A DNA stretch of 64,000 bases from Triatoma infestans. Taxonomy: Eukaryota; Arthropoda; Insecta; Hemiptera; Reduviidae. This document shows, one piece after another, positions 21,186-32,469 of the stretch. The DNA is taken from contig JAAEAF010006768.1 in the NCBI GenBank assembly GCA_011037195.1, forward strand, positions 1 to 64,000, written 5' to 3'. Numbering within the stretch: position 1 is the first letter of the stretch; every line of letters starts with the position of its first letter. The notes beneath the pieces are model-generated. The model searched no databases and was not told where the DNA came from. It saw only the letters and a list, made by a program, of their open reading frames with translations. The position numbers and the translations under genes were made by a program.

Positions 21186-21239
21186 TGATTAATGTGTGGA
21201 TCGGTGGGAGGATTTTTCTACCCAATGTAAATACGATGT

Positions 21240-21535
21240 ATTTATTTTTGATCAAAATTCTGACTACCGGAACTACTACCACTTTACTGAATGGCTTTTT
21301 CAGTTTTTTGCGATTTTATTCGAAAATGGATCTATCGATTTTGATTACATACATGAAGGTCTATGACTTTTATTTGTAAGTTTTTTCCCCCGGGAAAATT
21401 CATTTAAGAGAGGTTTTTGGGAGAAGGGCGGGGTTAAGGTTTTCTCTAAAGTGCCATTTCAATTTATTATACTATTCTATCAAGATATAATATTAATTAC
21501 ATTGACAGCTTTATAAAATGACTAACCACCCCCGT
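21240..21535 (+). repeat. R-family repeat, module fragment
   Basis: TTTTTGCGATTTTATTCGAA, a decayed ATGGATCTATCGATTTTGA, CCCGGGAAAATTCATTTAAG, GGTTTTCTCTAAAGTGCC and ACTATTCTATCAAG are one R module in forward order. It begins right at the 5' edge of the LINE fragment. Confidence 0.65.
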
Positions 21536-21539
21536 ATTT

Positions 21540-22335
21540 GTTTTACTTACACCATTGTTGAAAATTTGTTAGGCCTGTGTCACGATTAAGTCCTTCCTAA
21601 TTAAATAACAGCCCTTGCCGGATAGTCCTTTAGAATTATAGTCTGTTAAAGCGTAAATAAAGCTATTTATATAAATGCAATGCAAATCATTTTTTAAAAA
21701 TTGAAAAATATAAATACAATAAAAATGTTAAAGCCTCATTCTTTGAAGCATTAAAAAAATAATTAATTAATTAAATTAATTAAGAGTGAAATTATTCAAT
21801 AAAATAAAAATATTTTAAATTTTAATTAATCAGGAAATAAATAAAAAAAAGAAGAATTTCTTAGGTAAAAGTTTTGCTTCCAAAAAATGGGGGGGGGGAA
21901 GTATTTAAACGTTTTAATGGTAGTATTTAGTCAGTATTTATGAGTTTATTGGCAGTATTCAATGTGTAATAAATCCCAACATAATTCTTGGACAAATGCG
22001 TATAATTTATCATGGTCAGTAAATTGTTTATTTTTAACTAAATTCAGTAAGAGATTTGTACACTTATTTTTTCTTTTTTTTAATTAAGAAAAGAAAGGTT
22101 TTTTTTTTTATTTGCTCAAGTAATTGGCACCTGGGTAGTAATTAATGTGTTCAAAGCTCTCGCAGTATTGTTTCTTATTTATTTAGGTAGATTTTAATTA
22201 GAATCTTGTGTAAAATAGGTGTTTTTTCGTGTTTAACAGCGCTTGGAAGTGGGTGGTACATAATTGAAAGTTTTGCCTTTAGACAAACGTGGTTTCTAAA
22301 AAATATTTTTCCTTACCAAATCAGAATTAAATTTA
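21540..22335. other. AT-rich non-coding stretch
   Basis: Long A/T runs and a palindromic TTAATTAATTAAATTAATTAA-type tract near 21761-21783 are visible. A G run lies at about 21889-21898. No element was recognised. Confidence 0.4.
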
Positions 22336-22339
22336 ATGT

Positions 22340-23300
22340 TCTTGTGAATTTTGTGATTTTTCAGACGCAGGAAAATTGATTTTAGACAAGTTTGGGGAGT
22401 GGGTGCGGTTCTCTAAAGTGCTATTTCAGACTAGCTTCCCTTCTATTTCCTCTATTTTATCAAAGGACTTTATTTGAATCATTTTTCCGGGAGCCATTAA
22501 TTTCATTTAAGAGCATTTTGCAGGCTGGGTTAGACTTCCATCTAAAGGTGACATATCACTACGGTTACTCCAACATTAAATAATTACAAGTTTAGTAATT
22601 AGTTCCGAAGTGCCTTAAAAAAAATCGAACCATTAGATTTTTACTTTCTCTTACTTATTTACTGCGGCTATAAGAAGTAATTAATGTAATTATTGTCATT
22701 TTTGAAAAATTGGGTTTTATTAGAAATCAAATTCTTAACAAGTATGAAAATAATGTTGTGTGATTGTGTTGATTGTGTATGTGGGAAAAATATCACAAAA
22801 ATGAAAGTAGGAAGCTTGATATTCCGGCTTAGTTTTCTTTCCGTTTACCATGAAATCTCTCCCACTGAAAGGACACGATCAAAAATCTGCCAACCGGAAA
22901 CTCCAAGTTTACTAATTTTTTCTCCACTTTTTTTTTTACGATTTTCTTGGAAAATGGTTCCATTGATTTTTCTTTCCTTTAACTTGATTGGCTAGCTATA
23001 CATATATGCCTCATCACTTATTTCAAACATTTTTCTTGGAAAATTGATTTAATGCGTCTCTACAGAATGAGTTTTTCGCCATCTCTTCGATAGCTGCTGA
23101 AAATTATTTTCATTAAATTTGACATTTTTATTGCAACTATGGAAAACCTAAACTTTTATGTGAGGCATTTCTGGAGTACTGAGACAGGCTTCCCTGGGTA
23201 TAATGCCATTTAAATATAATGTACGGTTCCATCTTCTAGTGATAATTAAGGTAATTACAAATTTAGTAAATATTCATTCGGAGGTTGGAAAAGATCGTTA
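22340..23300 (+). repeat. R-family repeats, decayed and partly tandem
   Basis: A module fragment (GGTTCTCTAAAGTGCTATTTC, given by its core CTCTAAAGTGC, about 22411) is followed at about 22635 by a fresh left end ACTTTCTCTTAC, and then by AACCGGAAACTCCAAG and CGATTTTCTTGGAAAATGG. The order implies at least two R units, one behind the other, with deletions. Confidence 0.5.
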
Positions 23301-23434
23301 ATTAAAACTGTATAATCTAGAGAAAATCGTATTGAGTTTTTCCTTACTTGATTGTCTTCAAAGAAATCATATATTAGGAGAGAGAATATTTCACTGGTTT
23401 TTAATTTAACAAGAAGTGGGATAGGTCATACAAC

Positions 23435-23905
23435 TGTAATGGGATCTCCGTCAATAAATTAATTAAGATTCATAACATCCGAAAAAAAAACAACATTCAA
23501 CTATTAATTACTCCTTACCTAGGCCAAACTAGGGAGGGAGAATTCTATATAAATAGAGACGAGCTAGCCCTACAGAAGAACAATTTTCGACAACTAGTCA
23601 GTCAACACGTCTACGTATTTTGTTCTATTCTCAGCCAGTCTGTCTCTCTCTCTCTCTCTTAATTATTCTCTCGCTACCTTATTCTCAAATTCATTCAACA
23701 GTGTAAAGTCCTTGTACTTTGTGTTTCTGTTCATTATATCAGTGTTCAGTGCATCTAAGTTTATTTCTTCACTTTCCTAAATTATCTTCAATTCTCTCCT
23801 TCCACACATGTACTACCCAACCCTTTTCTTTAGTGGCTTAGTTTTACGAACTTGGATTGTTTTAATACTTACCTTCTTGATGTTAATAAAGTTTTTCTCC
23901 TTTTT
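23435..23905 (+). mobile_element. Solo-LTR-like repeat, copy 1
   Basis: It begins TGTAATGGGATC, as do copies at 39497 and 47090. It carries a TATA box TATATAAATA at 23546-23555, a cluster of CAGTC/CAGTCA motifs about 40-90 bp downstream (initiator-like), a TC microsatellite at 23641-23660 and AATAAA at 23885-23890. TATA, start region and poly-A signal in that order are what an LTR needs to make and end a retroelement RNA. The right boundary is uncertain. No gag or pol sequence lies on either side, hence solo. A cellular promoter-like repeat is the alternative. Confidence 0.5.
23546..23555 (+). promoter_or_regulatory. TATA box of LTR-like repeat
   Basis: TATATAAATA; the equivalent position of copy 2 has a TATATATA box at about 47178-47185, so the motif is kept although the surrounding bases differ. 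Confidence 0.4.
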
Positions 23906-24193
23906 TTTGACTAGTCTAAATGGATCCAAATCCTAATATTGGCGTTACTTGTTTTATGAAATTGTCGTATTTTAGATAATACAATGAGGCAAAAAAGTAC
24001 TGACAAAATCTGTTTATCAGGTAAAAATCCTAAAAATGGTGTATTTAAAGATTTAATTTTTCGTTTATTGAAACAGGAAATAGAAGTGAACACAATTTTA
24101 GCATTTTAAACATTTTGTAATAAGTGCGACAACATTTTAAAGTTCAGTTAGTCAAATAATCCATATGCCAACCAGTACGTAGTAACCAGTTCA

Positions 24194-24206
24194 AAATTAT
24201 TTATTA
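24194..24206. repeat. Target-site duplication, left
   Basis: AAATTATTTATTA, identical to 24409-24421. Confidence 0.9.
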
Positions 24207-24408
24207 AAGTAAAGTAATGCCTATTTTTTCAGGCGGGCTTAACACGTCCAACTACCAAATTAGGTGTCGTGGACGGGGGCGGAAGCACGTACTTTACTAT
24301 TAATATTTTTTAAACAAATATAAAATTTAGTTATACGCTGGACTCGAACTGGGGTCCTCCCACTCTTACAAGTCCATGCTCATAACCAATACACCAACAC
24401 CCGCCCCT
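24207..24408 (-). mobile_element. SINE-1 with perfect target-site duplication
   Basis: On the minus strand the element runs from GGGGCGGGTGTTGGTGTA through the A-box-like TTGGTTATGAGCATGG and the B-box-like CAGTTCGAGTCCAG, then the body (TATATTTGTTTAAAAAATA, ACGTGCTTCCGCCCCC, GGTAGTTGGACG) to GGCATTACTTTACTT. It is flanked by the 13-base direct repeat AAATTATTTATTA at 24194-24206 and 24409-24421. That duplication defines both ends and shows retroposition at a staggered cut. This is the best-bounded SINE-1 copy in the window. Confidence 0.92.
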
Positions 24409-24421
24409 AAATTATTTATTA
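24409..24421. repeat. Target-site duplication, right
   Basis: AAATTATTTATTA, identical to 24194-24206. Confidence 0.9.
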
Positions 24422-24454
24422 TTTCACTAATAAATACTTAGATTGAAAACGTTT

Positions 24455-24835
24455 CCCTTCAATAATTATACTGTTCAGTCTTTTTGGCATGGACAGGATT
24501 AAATTTTTTTTATGGTCAAAATAGTTGTTTTCAGCTCTCTATCTCATGTTAGTTTTCGTTTCTAAATATCTGTCATAGATTTTCGATTGAATTCAAATTC
24601 GGTAATCTGACGAGAGGTTGGCGAGATCTCAGCCATTCTATAGAATTTTTCCCGCGGTATGTTTTGGATGAGTGTCTTGCTGGAAAATAAAGAAAGTCTC
24701 GTAACTCAAATTTAAAAATTTTGGCGCAAAATATTACAAATTTCCTGTTTCATTTTTAATTTCATACATCCCAAAACCATAACATGGTCTCCGCTATGCT
24801 TCGCCCGTGGAGATTGTGTTTTCGGAATGGAACTA
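24455..24835 (-). pseudogene. Tc1-like transposase, C-terminal catalytic fragment
   Basis: Minus strand: a MVLGCMK segment near 24785-24765 corresponds to the VMVWGCF block of Tc1 transposases. FQQDTHPKHTAGK (about 24684-24646) is the F-Q-Q-D-N-D-P-K-H-T block with the second catalytic aspartate. LPNLNSIENL (about 24600-24571) is the S-P-D-L-N-P-I-E-N block, with the D changed to N. The transposase would cut and join element ends at TA sites; this copy has several frameshifts and stops and a weakened third block. The N-terminal DNA-binding region and terminal repeats are not visible. Confidence 0.78.
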
Positions 24836-24839
24836 TTTT

Positions 24840-27145
24840 GTTTTTGCTTTTAGGTACTAGAGACTTTTTGGTATTTTTCATCTTGAAGTCTTTGAAATAT
24901 ATTATACATAGAGTAATTTTGGTTATTTTATGTTGTAAATTCCTTTTTGGCCGTTCAACTTACACATACAATATAAGAGTTATTGTGTCTGAAGATATTT
25001 GGAAGATGATGATGATGAAAATAAGTGTTACTTAGGTTGGATTCATTAATAAGACCATAACCCTTTCGCTTGATCTTCGTATTAATAGACCTTGAACATT
25101 TGAATAGATAGATAGAAGCAATAATGTATATCTGTAATTATCTCGACAAGATATAATTATACTGAGGTTCATTAGCTGTTTGAATTAAACCATCTGCTGC
25201 TTGTGTTGTTCTTTAAAAAAAAAAAAAGAAAGTATTTTGGTTTAAGCCCTATAACATTTAACTCACTTAGAGCTTTGGTTCATTTGTTTTTCTAAAGTAA
25301 TTTATTTCTGTACTGTCTTCTTAGGCCTAGGACTTTTCGATAATCAAAAAAAAAATTAAATTGTTATAATCTTCTTCATTTAAAAAAAAGAAAGTAAACC
25401 TTGGTTTCTCTTACTGTTATGATCAATCACAAACCAGTTTCTTCAAAACAGATTTGAGGTTTAGCTGGAAATTGGTTTGTATCTTCTTGTGGACCGCATA
25501 TCTATAATTGTATATCATAAACCATTTTGAGGCTTTGTTGGGACAAGCCAATAAACTTAATATAGTTATTTATTAGATTTCTATCATTAAGGATGTGTGT
25601 AACCTTAACAATATGTGTTAACGCTACAATACGCATATGTTTGATTGAAATCACTGAAATAGTTCAGTCTAATTGATTGTATTTAGAATATGTAAGTGAA
25701 GTTACAATATGTTAGCTACTTTCCCCTTAGCATTTGCATGAACATTATTGTAATATTTATAGTTACTATATTCATATTATATTACATTTAAACAACATAT
25801 TTTTAATATATCATACAAATATATATTTTAATTTAAATTACTGAATGTAAAACAAGAGTCCTTGAACTGTTTATTTCATGTATCATTACATTTAAATACC
25901 ATCATCATCTTTTTGAAGGTTCATACTCAACTTGATTTAAAACTAATAATAGTCGTAGTAATGCATTTTTTTTTTTTTTAATATGAAAGGTCGTGATTTA
26001 GCATTTTCTCTATGGCCAAATAAGTTTATTACAAATTAACAGTTATTATTTTTAAATTAATAACCATTATTTTGGATTTTGTGTTTATTTTTTTTGTTTT
26101 GTTTTAAATATGCTTTTACGGATTAAATATATTACTATAAAAGGGTATAATTTTCATGCTCAATTGATTTTTTTCAATTAATTATAGTGTATAGGTATGT
26201 TGTTGGAAAGATGCATTATTATTAAATTTATTCAAAATTATACATTGCACGTTTTGGAATTTTTTTCTCTATCAAATACTTTGCAACACTGCCTCACCTT
26301 TTTTATTTCCTTTTTAATATTGCTTCTATTTTAGAATTTTATTATTATTATTTTGGGAGACATCTTCTTTATAGCTATTCATTTTATTAGTTCTTTTCCA
26401 TAAGAGGGAAGTTTGAGTTGGTGTCACCTTTTTGGAAATCCAATATTTTTGTATAGATATGCCTTGTTGATAGTTGGGTCCAGAGTGCTTAAAAAATATC
26501 AGAGATTTTTTTTTCCATTGACACTCCTGCTTCATCGTCTGGGTCACTCTTCAGTGCCAAGTTGTTTTTCAAGACATTCTGAGGGCGATAACCATAAAAT
26601 GAATTCGGATTATCAGGGATAAAATCAATTAATAACAATAAAAGCTCTGTGACTAAGAGACCGTTAATATGAAAAAAGTAAAAAAGGAAATGAAAAATCT
26701 TAAGAATTTCATTTCGTTTGCGTATTGTATGTAGTTGATCACCTGAAAGTTTGCTTCAAAATCGATAAACCAAAACTATCAATGTCCTGGAGTCTTGGTT
26801 ACGTGGAAGCTATGGAATTGCTGGGCGCTTCTGCGGGATATTCCAGGCTACTAATTAGAACAACCTAACATGATACGTCTAGCACTCAAATTAATGCCCT
26901 ATTACAGAGGGACTTAATTGATGTGTACAATTATGTGGACTCTAATTCCCTACCAGTTACAATCTGTTTGGTTTACTTAGTGGTTTACTTACAACACAAA
27001 GCTACACATGACAGACGATTATATACAATGTGCTAACACATAAAAGGATCGCAATGGGTTTTTAATCACTCCTTCCACTTATCTATATCTATGGTTTTCC
27101 TGCATCTTTTTTCCCCTTTTATTACACAAAACAATGTGGTGTGAA
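24840..27145. other. Very AT-rich non-coding stretch
   Basis: A degenerate R left end (TTTCTCTTACTG) lies near 25405-25416. Otherwise homopolymers and short frames only. A few short frames near 26.3-26.6 kb overlap on opposite strands and show no motif. Confidence 0.4.
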
Positions 27146-27149
27146 ATAC

Positions 27150-27265
27150 TCACACGACTTCCTGCTATTGCAGTTAACGTGATTATGTACAAATTTTCAT
27201 TAAACTTGGAAAGTTTTACTCGGTGGTACTTCCGGTTGATGGATTTGTGAAAAAGAAGTTGGACT
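27150..27265 (-). repeat. R-family repeat, fragment
   Basis: The minus strand gives CAACCGGAAGTACCACC and the CCAAGTTTAATGAAAATTTG box. Flanks do not continue as R. Confidence 0.5.
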
Positions 27266-27409
27266 TCCATTTTTAGAGTTAGTTTTTTGGGGGGGATTAT
27301 GGATATTGTGAGCTAGATTAGTTAGTCTTAAGTTTTTATGCCCAAGCTTTAGACTAAGGTTCCTTGTCATCTTAAGAGGAACTATGGATTTTTTATTTTT
27401 TATTTTTAT

Positions 27410-27515
27410 TTTTTTAAAGTGCATCAATAACTAGTATGGCCAGTGGTGCCACTGTCCTTCTCCTTGCACTGAATGCACTGACAGTCTCCTTGCAATGAGC
27501 TATAGAGGTTCCTAG
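27410..27515 (-). mobile_element. SINE-2, 3' fragment
   Basis: On the minus strand GGAACCTCTATAGCTCATTG, a CAGTGCATTCAGTGCAAGG segment and TATTGATGCACTTTAAA align with the body and 3' end of the SINE-2 copy at 41704-41937. The tRNA-like head is missing. Confidence 0.5.
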
Positions 27516-27919
27516 AAAGTCCACAACGCAATTATTGAGCTAATTCTTTCAGCTTTGAATTTATGTTTCGTAGTTCCCTGAACATGATTAGGTTCCATAG
27601 ACGAAAGTTTGGGAATAAAACATAAGAAACGGCTGTGAATTTTAACGAACCTCCTCAAAAGTAATATAAATATTTAATAATAAACAATTATATTATAGAA
27701 CGTCTACATTTCTAAAACTAGAAATGTCTAATTTCTATTCAAATATCTATGTGTCAATTAAGTTGAAGTTTTTCATAAATACAAAAGAAATCTGGTGTGA
27801 ATCACTCCCAGGCCTTTCTCTTACTAGAAATTTAAAGGTTACAATTAACTAATTCTCTACAAATGTATAATTCTTACTAGATGTTTAGTTGCTTTCAATT
27901 AACTTGAATGGGAGACTGT

Positions 27920-28620
27920 AAACTTTATAAAACGACTATTCTGAGAAAAGCACCCCCCCCCCCCAACTTAAATGAATTTTTTCGGAAAAAGTTTCAGGCA
28001 AAAATGATGGGTCTCTGCATCCAGTTAATATACCAAGTTTAATGAAACCAGTTTCGGGGTTTTTATGGAAACAATTGCAGAAAACTGAAAAAAAAAACCT
28101 GTTCAATAAAATCGTACATCCGGTTTTCTACATACGTCGAAATTTGGCAACATATTTAATTCTAATTAATATTATATGGATGATAGAATCTTACAATAAA
28201 TTAAAACAGCACTTTTTTTTAGATGAAAGTATAACTTCGCCCCTCTCCCTTAACTAAACTTTCCCGGAGAAATGTCTGAAATGTAACGTTGTAACATTTG
28301 TACGTTGTAGTTGTTATACTGTGTTTAAAGAAAATCGTTGGCGTTGTTTTCTCTGACAAACTCAAAAACAAAACAAACAAAAAATTAGTAATAAAGTATT
28401 ACTTCCGGTTTGTAAACTAAATATCAACTTTGAACTGTCTGCGATTTTCGCTCTTTATATTATTCATACACAGATACATATTCACACAGACCAATTTCTC
28501 TAAAAACACTTTTTTCAGACTCAAGGTACGTCAAAACGTTGTATATTTCCGGTGAAAACACGATATAGAAAATTTGATACGATCTCAATACTTCCTCTTA
28601 CTAGGAAAGTAAGAGAAAAT
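27920..28620 (-). repeat. R-family repeat, near full length
   Basis: Read on the minus strand it begins with CTTTCCTAGTAAGAGGAAG and GATCGTATCAAATTTTC, shows TTTCACCGGAAATATAC, the ACCGGAAGTAATAC box of module one, GGAGAGGGGCGAAG, and then ACCGGATGTACG of module two. Both modules are present. A poly-C run lies at about 27951-27964. Confidence 0.8.
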
Positions 28621-29069
28621 TAAGAACTGCGAATAAGTAAACAGCCAGCAATGACGTGACCATGATTTACGTCATTAGTGTTAACTTCCTTGAGACTGTG
28701 AAGAAATTATAATGATAACATTCGCTAGGAGTGAAAATAAAAATCTAAAAAAGCAACTCCTACCACCAACCATTTATTTGAATTTCAGTCGAGCAGTGAC
28801 TTGTAAATATACATCTGAATTGCTAATATAATAGTGATAAAGCCAAGTTCTCCTATCTTTTTCCCAAATTTAATTTCCCCTATCTTCCCTTATGGTTCCT
28901 TTTTCTTCTGTTTACTTCATTTTACCAAGGTGATACTTATCTTTGAGCAATTGAATTCTTTTTGATACTTTATGCTCTTCGCTATTTTCTTATCCATCCT
29001 TTTAAGAATTTTTTTTTTGTGATCTTGTAATTTAAATTTATATTGAATTTTAGATAAATTTTCGCTACC

Positions 29070-29820
29070 TCCTACTATTGTAAGAGGAAGCTATGCGATC
29101 GTGGCCGAATTTTGATCTTGAGTTTTCACGTTTTGTGATACATGCGTACGAAATAATTTTTTTAGCGAATGTTTGTTTTTTTTTAACAAAATTTTTTTGA
29201 AAACGAAAAATCAGGAAGTTCAAATTCCGGTATTCTGTTTTTAGGTACTAACCTCCGCATTTGACGCGAAGTTTGTTTCTGGCAAAATACATCAAAGCGG
29301 AAATGTTTGGCGTTAGTGAATTTTTTTTTTATCAGTTTTTCACGATTTTCTCGAATACGATCTAATTACTTTCATTTGAAACATTTTCTCGGGAAAATTG
29401 ATTTTTTTTTTTTTAGGTACTGAGGGGGAACAGTAGCGTTATCTTTCCTTTAAAGTACCACTACTATATATATACGGTTTTACCATTTACATATATTAAT
29501 ATACATTATGAGCGTCGCTAGAATTCCAATTTTGAAACAAATCAGTTAACCAGAAGTGCGACTTTACAGCATACATAGGTTTCTGAGTTTTTGTAATTTT
29601 TCGAAAAAGCCTACGATTTTCTCTTAACTTAAAATGGTCACCACCAGCTTTGTGGGTTTCGATTCAGAGGACGCCCCACACAAATCCCGCCCAAGTATTC
29701 AAGTATAACTCCTAGCATCTTTTTTTTTTTTTACCAGACCAATTAAAGAAAATTATTTTTTAATTAAATTGTATAATTAGAATATGAGAAAGTCTTGTGT
29801 GAGTGTTTCACACCAAATTT
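29070..29820 (+). repeat. R-family repeat, full-length reference copy
   Basis: Left: CTCCTACTATTGTAAGAGG hairpin and GATCGTGGCCG. Then ACGCGAAGTTTGTTTC, ATTTTCTCGAATACGATC, GGAAAATTGATTT, CTTTCCTTTAAAGTACCAC, GAATTCCAATTTTGAAAC, AACCAGAAGTGCGACTTT, and a final GAGAAAGTC followed by GTGTGAGTGTTTCACACC, which can form a six-base-pair hairpin. About 740 bp from end to end. No frame of note. Confidence 0.8.
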
Positions 29821-30599
29821 TTTTTTTTTTTTATGTATTATGTATTCTATATTTAGAACCACTTTTTTTCATTACCAATTTTGCAGTATAATAATCAAAG
29901 TATATTTTTGGTAAAAGCACATAATTAGAATTGATTTATTTACCAACACTTTTATTATATCTGTGGTGTTCTACAATATTTGTACTTTATGACTAACATT
30001 TCAGTTTTATGTTTCTTCGAGTAAGCATCACATAAAAGCTGTATTGATTGGCCGGTAAATTTTGAGTATGTTGCTTCAACGTTTCGACTACATTAGCCTA
30101 ACTTTCTAAACTAGTACCTTACTTCCGGTTACAACGTTTCCATGAAATGTCTTTTCTGTCGTCACCATGGTATTGAGTGGTGTAGTAAGTTTAGCAATTT
30201 TATGATAATGTAGGTTCTTATTGTATGTTGACCAGTTTATATGAAACTCCATTGTTGATCTCCCCTTACTGTACAGCAAGAAATTAGGGGAGTATGTAAA
30301 GCTATATTTAGCCATTACCGTCTTCACAGAGTTAAGTGCTTCCTAATGCTTAATATTTAGTTTCAGTATATATATAGAGCTGTCAAATAAGTGTTGCAAA
30401 CTTTTCCAAGCGATTTATTTTATTTCATCATCCATTAATGGTTGTTAATGCACGAGTAATTTGTAATGTGTGGAAAAACGATGTTCTTTGGTGGCCAAAC
30501 TCTTGGCTACGAATAAAGCAATTTCCTTTCAAATATTTTCTCTCCCTTTCTCTCCTCCCCTCTCCTTTGTTTACATTTTATTTTTTTCCTAGCGACATT

Positions 30600-30705
30600 A
30601 AAGAAATATTGTGATTGTGTTAGATCACCAAATTTGGTTACGTATTGGGGGGGATACGTGTTTTGTGGTTCCCTTGAGGCCAGCAGTGATATTTTTAGAC
30701 TGGCA
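30600..30705 (+). repeat. R-family repeat, left-end fragment
   Basis: AAGAAATATTGTGATTGTG, ATACGTGTTTTGTGG and TTCCCTTGAGGCCAGC match the first 100 bases of forward R copies. Confidence 0.5.
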
Positions 30706-30714
30706 ATAGTTTGT

Positions 30715-31045
30715 TAAGTCTTAATGAACAAAAATGTTCCCACTTGCCAATAGCCTGCCTTGAATTCCAGTGTCCTAATCAACAGCAAATCCTTCATAAT
30801 TCTCCCTCCAGATTCAGCGACTTTTTCGAACCGTTAAATCGGTCGGAGAACTGCATTCCCAGCAGGTTTCCTGTTTCTTGGAAGAGATTTCCAAGACTAT
30901 CCTCGAGTATATTCTTCCTTATGGCTATTCCGTCTGCCCAACGTACCCTTCAACTTCTTCCTCCATGTCTTATGGCCTCATTTGGTACTTTATCTAGTGG
31001 TCTGATGCTTCTCCGAAACTCATCCATCTCTGTTGTAATATTTTT
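30715..31045. other. GC-richer island, probably an unidentified element's coding remnant
   Basis: Composition is visibly less AT-rich than the flanks. The plus strand carries a 112-codon frame rich in serine, leucine and proline, a common antisense look. The minus strand, in changing frames, reads MDEFRRSIRPLDKVPNEAIR and then a W-A-D-G-I-A-I-R segment, which looks more protein-like. I cannot assign a family. It follows directly on an R left-end fragment. Confidence 0.3.
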
Positions 31046-31049
31046 TTAA

Positions 31050-31890
31050 TCTCTGGCGTTGTATGAGCGTAATCGAGGAAATTTTCTCGATAATGATTCG
31101 TTTACTTTTAAATTCATAATCCTCAGAATTTCCATTAAGGATCCATTATTCTATGAATAATGGAGAAACCTAGCTTTCCATATCAACGTTCCCTGAAGCC
31201 ATAGTATTTATATTAAGGTATCAAAATATGTATACCTTACTAGAATAAGTACGTTCACGTTTAGTTGCGAGAAGTAAAGATTCGATTACCATGAAGGCTC
31301 CAATGTTGCTGAACCAGCATCACAAAAAGTGGGTATTTAGTAATGAATCTGGTAGCCAAGGGCAGAATTGAACGGCGTTGGTGTAGAGTCCCTCAATAAA
31401 AATCGCTGGCTAGCAGGCAATGGCCTTTTTAACGTTTTTTTTTTTTCAAGCTGTTGATTAGGAACCTAGAAATAAAACTATATGCCTTTATCTTATTAGG
31501 TTATGTTATTGCACCTTGTTTGTGATGGTAGGTTATATTTTGTGAAAATATCACACAAATGCGATAAATTATAATCTTTAAGATCCATATTGAAAATAGA
31601 TACAAGAATGATTGTTTTTAAATTAATGTTTGTTTATAAAATAGTTATTTAAATGAAATCAATAATGAGATCAAAAATAAATAAAAAATAAATGAAAACA
31701 ATAAAACAGTCAATAAAAAAAAAAATGAAATGAATGGAAAACAATAAACATAATTAATTTGAAAATTGGTTATTTCAAGTATTTTCTTCTCTTATTCATT
31801 TATAGCGCTTTTCTTGGAAGTGGTTATATCTTGTAAATATGTAACCTAAGTACAGTGTTCTATTATATATATACAGTACGTATGTGTGTT
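31050..31890. other. AT-rich non-coding stretch
   Basis: A short KKWVFSNESG translation near 31326-31356 faintly recalls a Tc1 transposase block but is too short to call. Nothing else was recognised. Confidence 0.35.
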
Positions 31891-31990
31891 GAATGCTGTA
31901 ACACGTATCTCCCGTTTATTATATAGTGATAAGTTAGATGAGTACGCATATGATTCTGGTATTAGAAGAAGGAGTGGATGAATATACATA

Positions 31991-31998
31991 TATAAAGG
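31991..31998 (+). promoter_or_regulatory. TATA-box-like site
   Basis: TATAAAGG is a strong TATA consensus. It is followed by a less AT-rich 120-bp stretch without a frame. It may belong to an LTR-type sequence, but no second copy is in the window. Confidence 0.2.
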
Positions 31999-32289
31999 CA
32001 CAGTTCAACATTCTGTGTGTTGTATTGATTCTATAATCTGGACTGGGCGAGTACGGCCTTGCTTGTAGACCTTTCTCCAGCTAAGTGCTAGCACAGCATC
32101 AAGAGAACTAACTACACTGCGCACATACACACTGTACCCTTTTCCTCCCTACCTCCAGTTTTTTTATTTAATAACTTCAGTAAAATAATAATTAATTATG
32201 TGTTTAATCTTGTTAGTAAATTTCTTCCCCCGCCCTTTTAATAATTATAGTACTTTAACCACAGGGAGTACGAACAATAGGGATAAATT

Positions 32290-32465
32290 TAATTGTAATT
32301 TTACTTTCTTCTACTAATTACAGTTTCTCCTATTAAATTGCGTTCGTCTCAAATTTTCGAAACTGATTTTTTACCGGAAATACATATTTCGAGTTTCCCC
32401 GAGTACGAAAACATTATTTTTTTGCAAATGGTTTGTGAGCGTTTTTTGCCAAATCCCACTGCTGT
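32290..32465 (+). repeat. R-family repeat, left-end fragment
   Basis: TTTTACTTTCTTCTACTAAT, TTTTTACCGGAAATACATA and GTTTCCCCGAGTACGAAAA are left-part R boxes in forward order; the TG-rich tract is reduced to GGTTTGTGAGCG. Confidence 0.55.
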
Positions 32466-32469
32466 CTAA

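Noticed and set aside
21755..21800. TTAATTAA palindrome as an origin or regulatory site
   Set aside because: Such palindromes arise easily in DNA this rich in A and T, and nothing else marks the site.
31290..31365. Possible Tc1 transposase scrap (KKWVFSNESG)
   Set aside because: It is too short, lacks the other catalytic blocks, and has no terminal repeats nearby.
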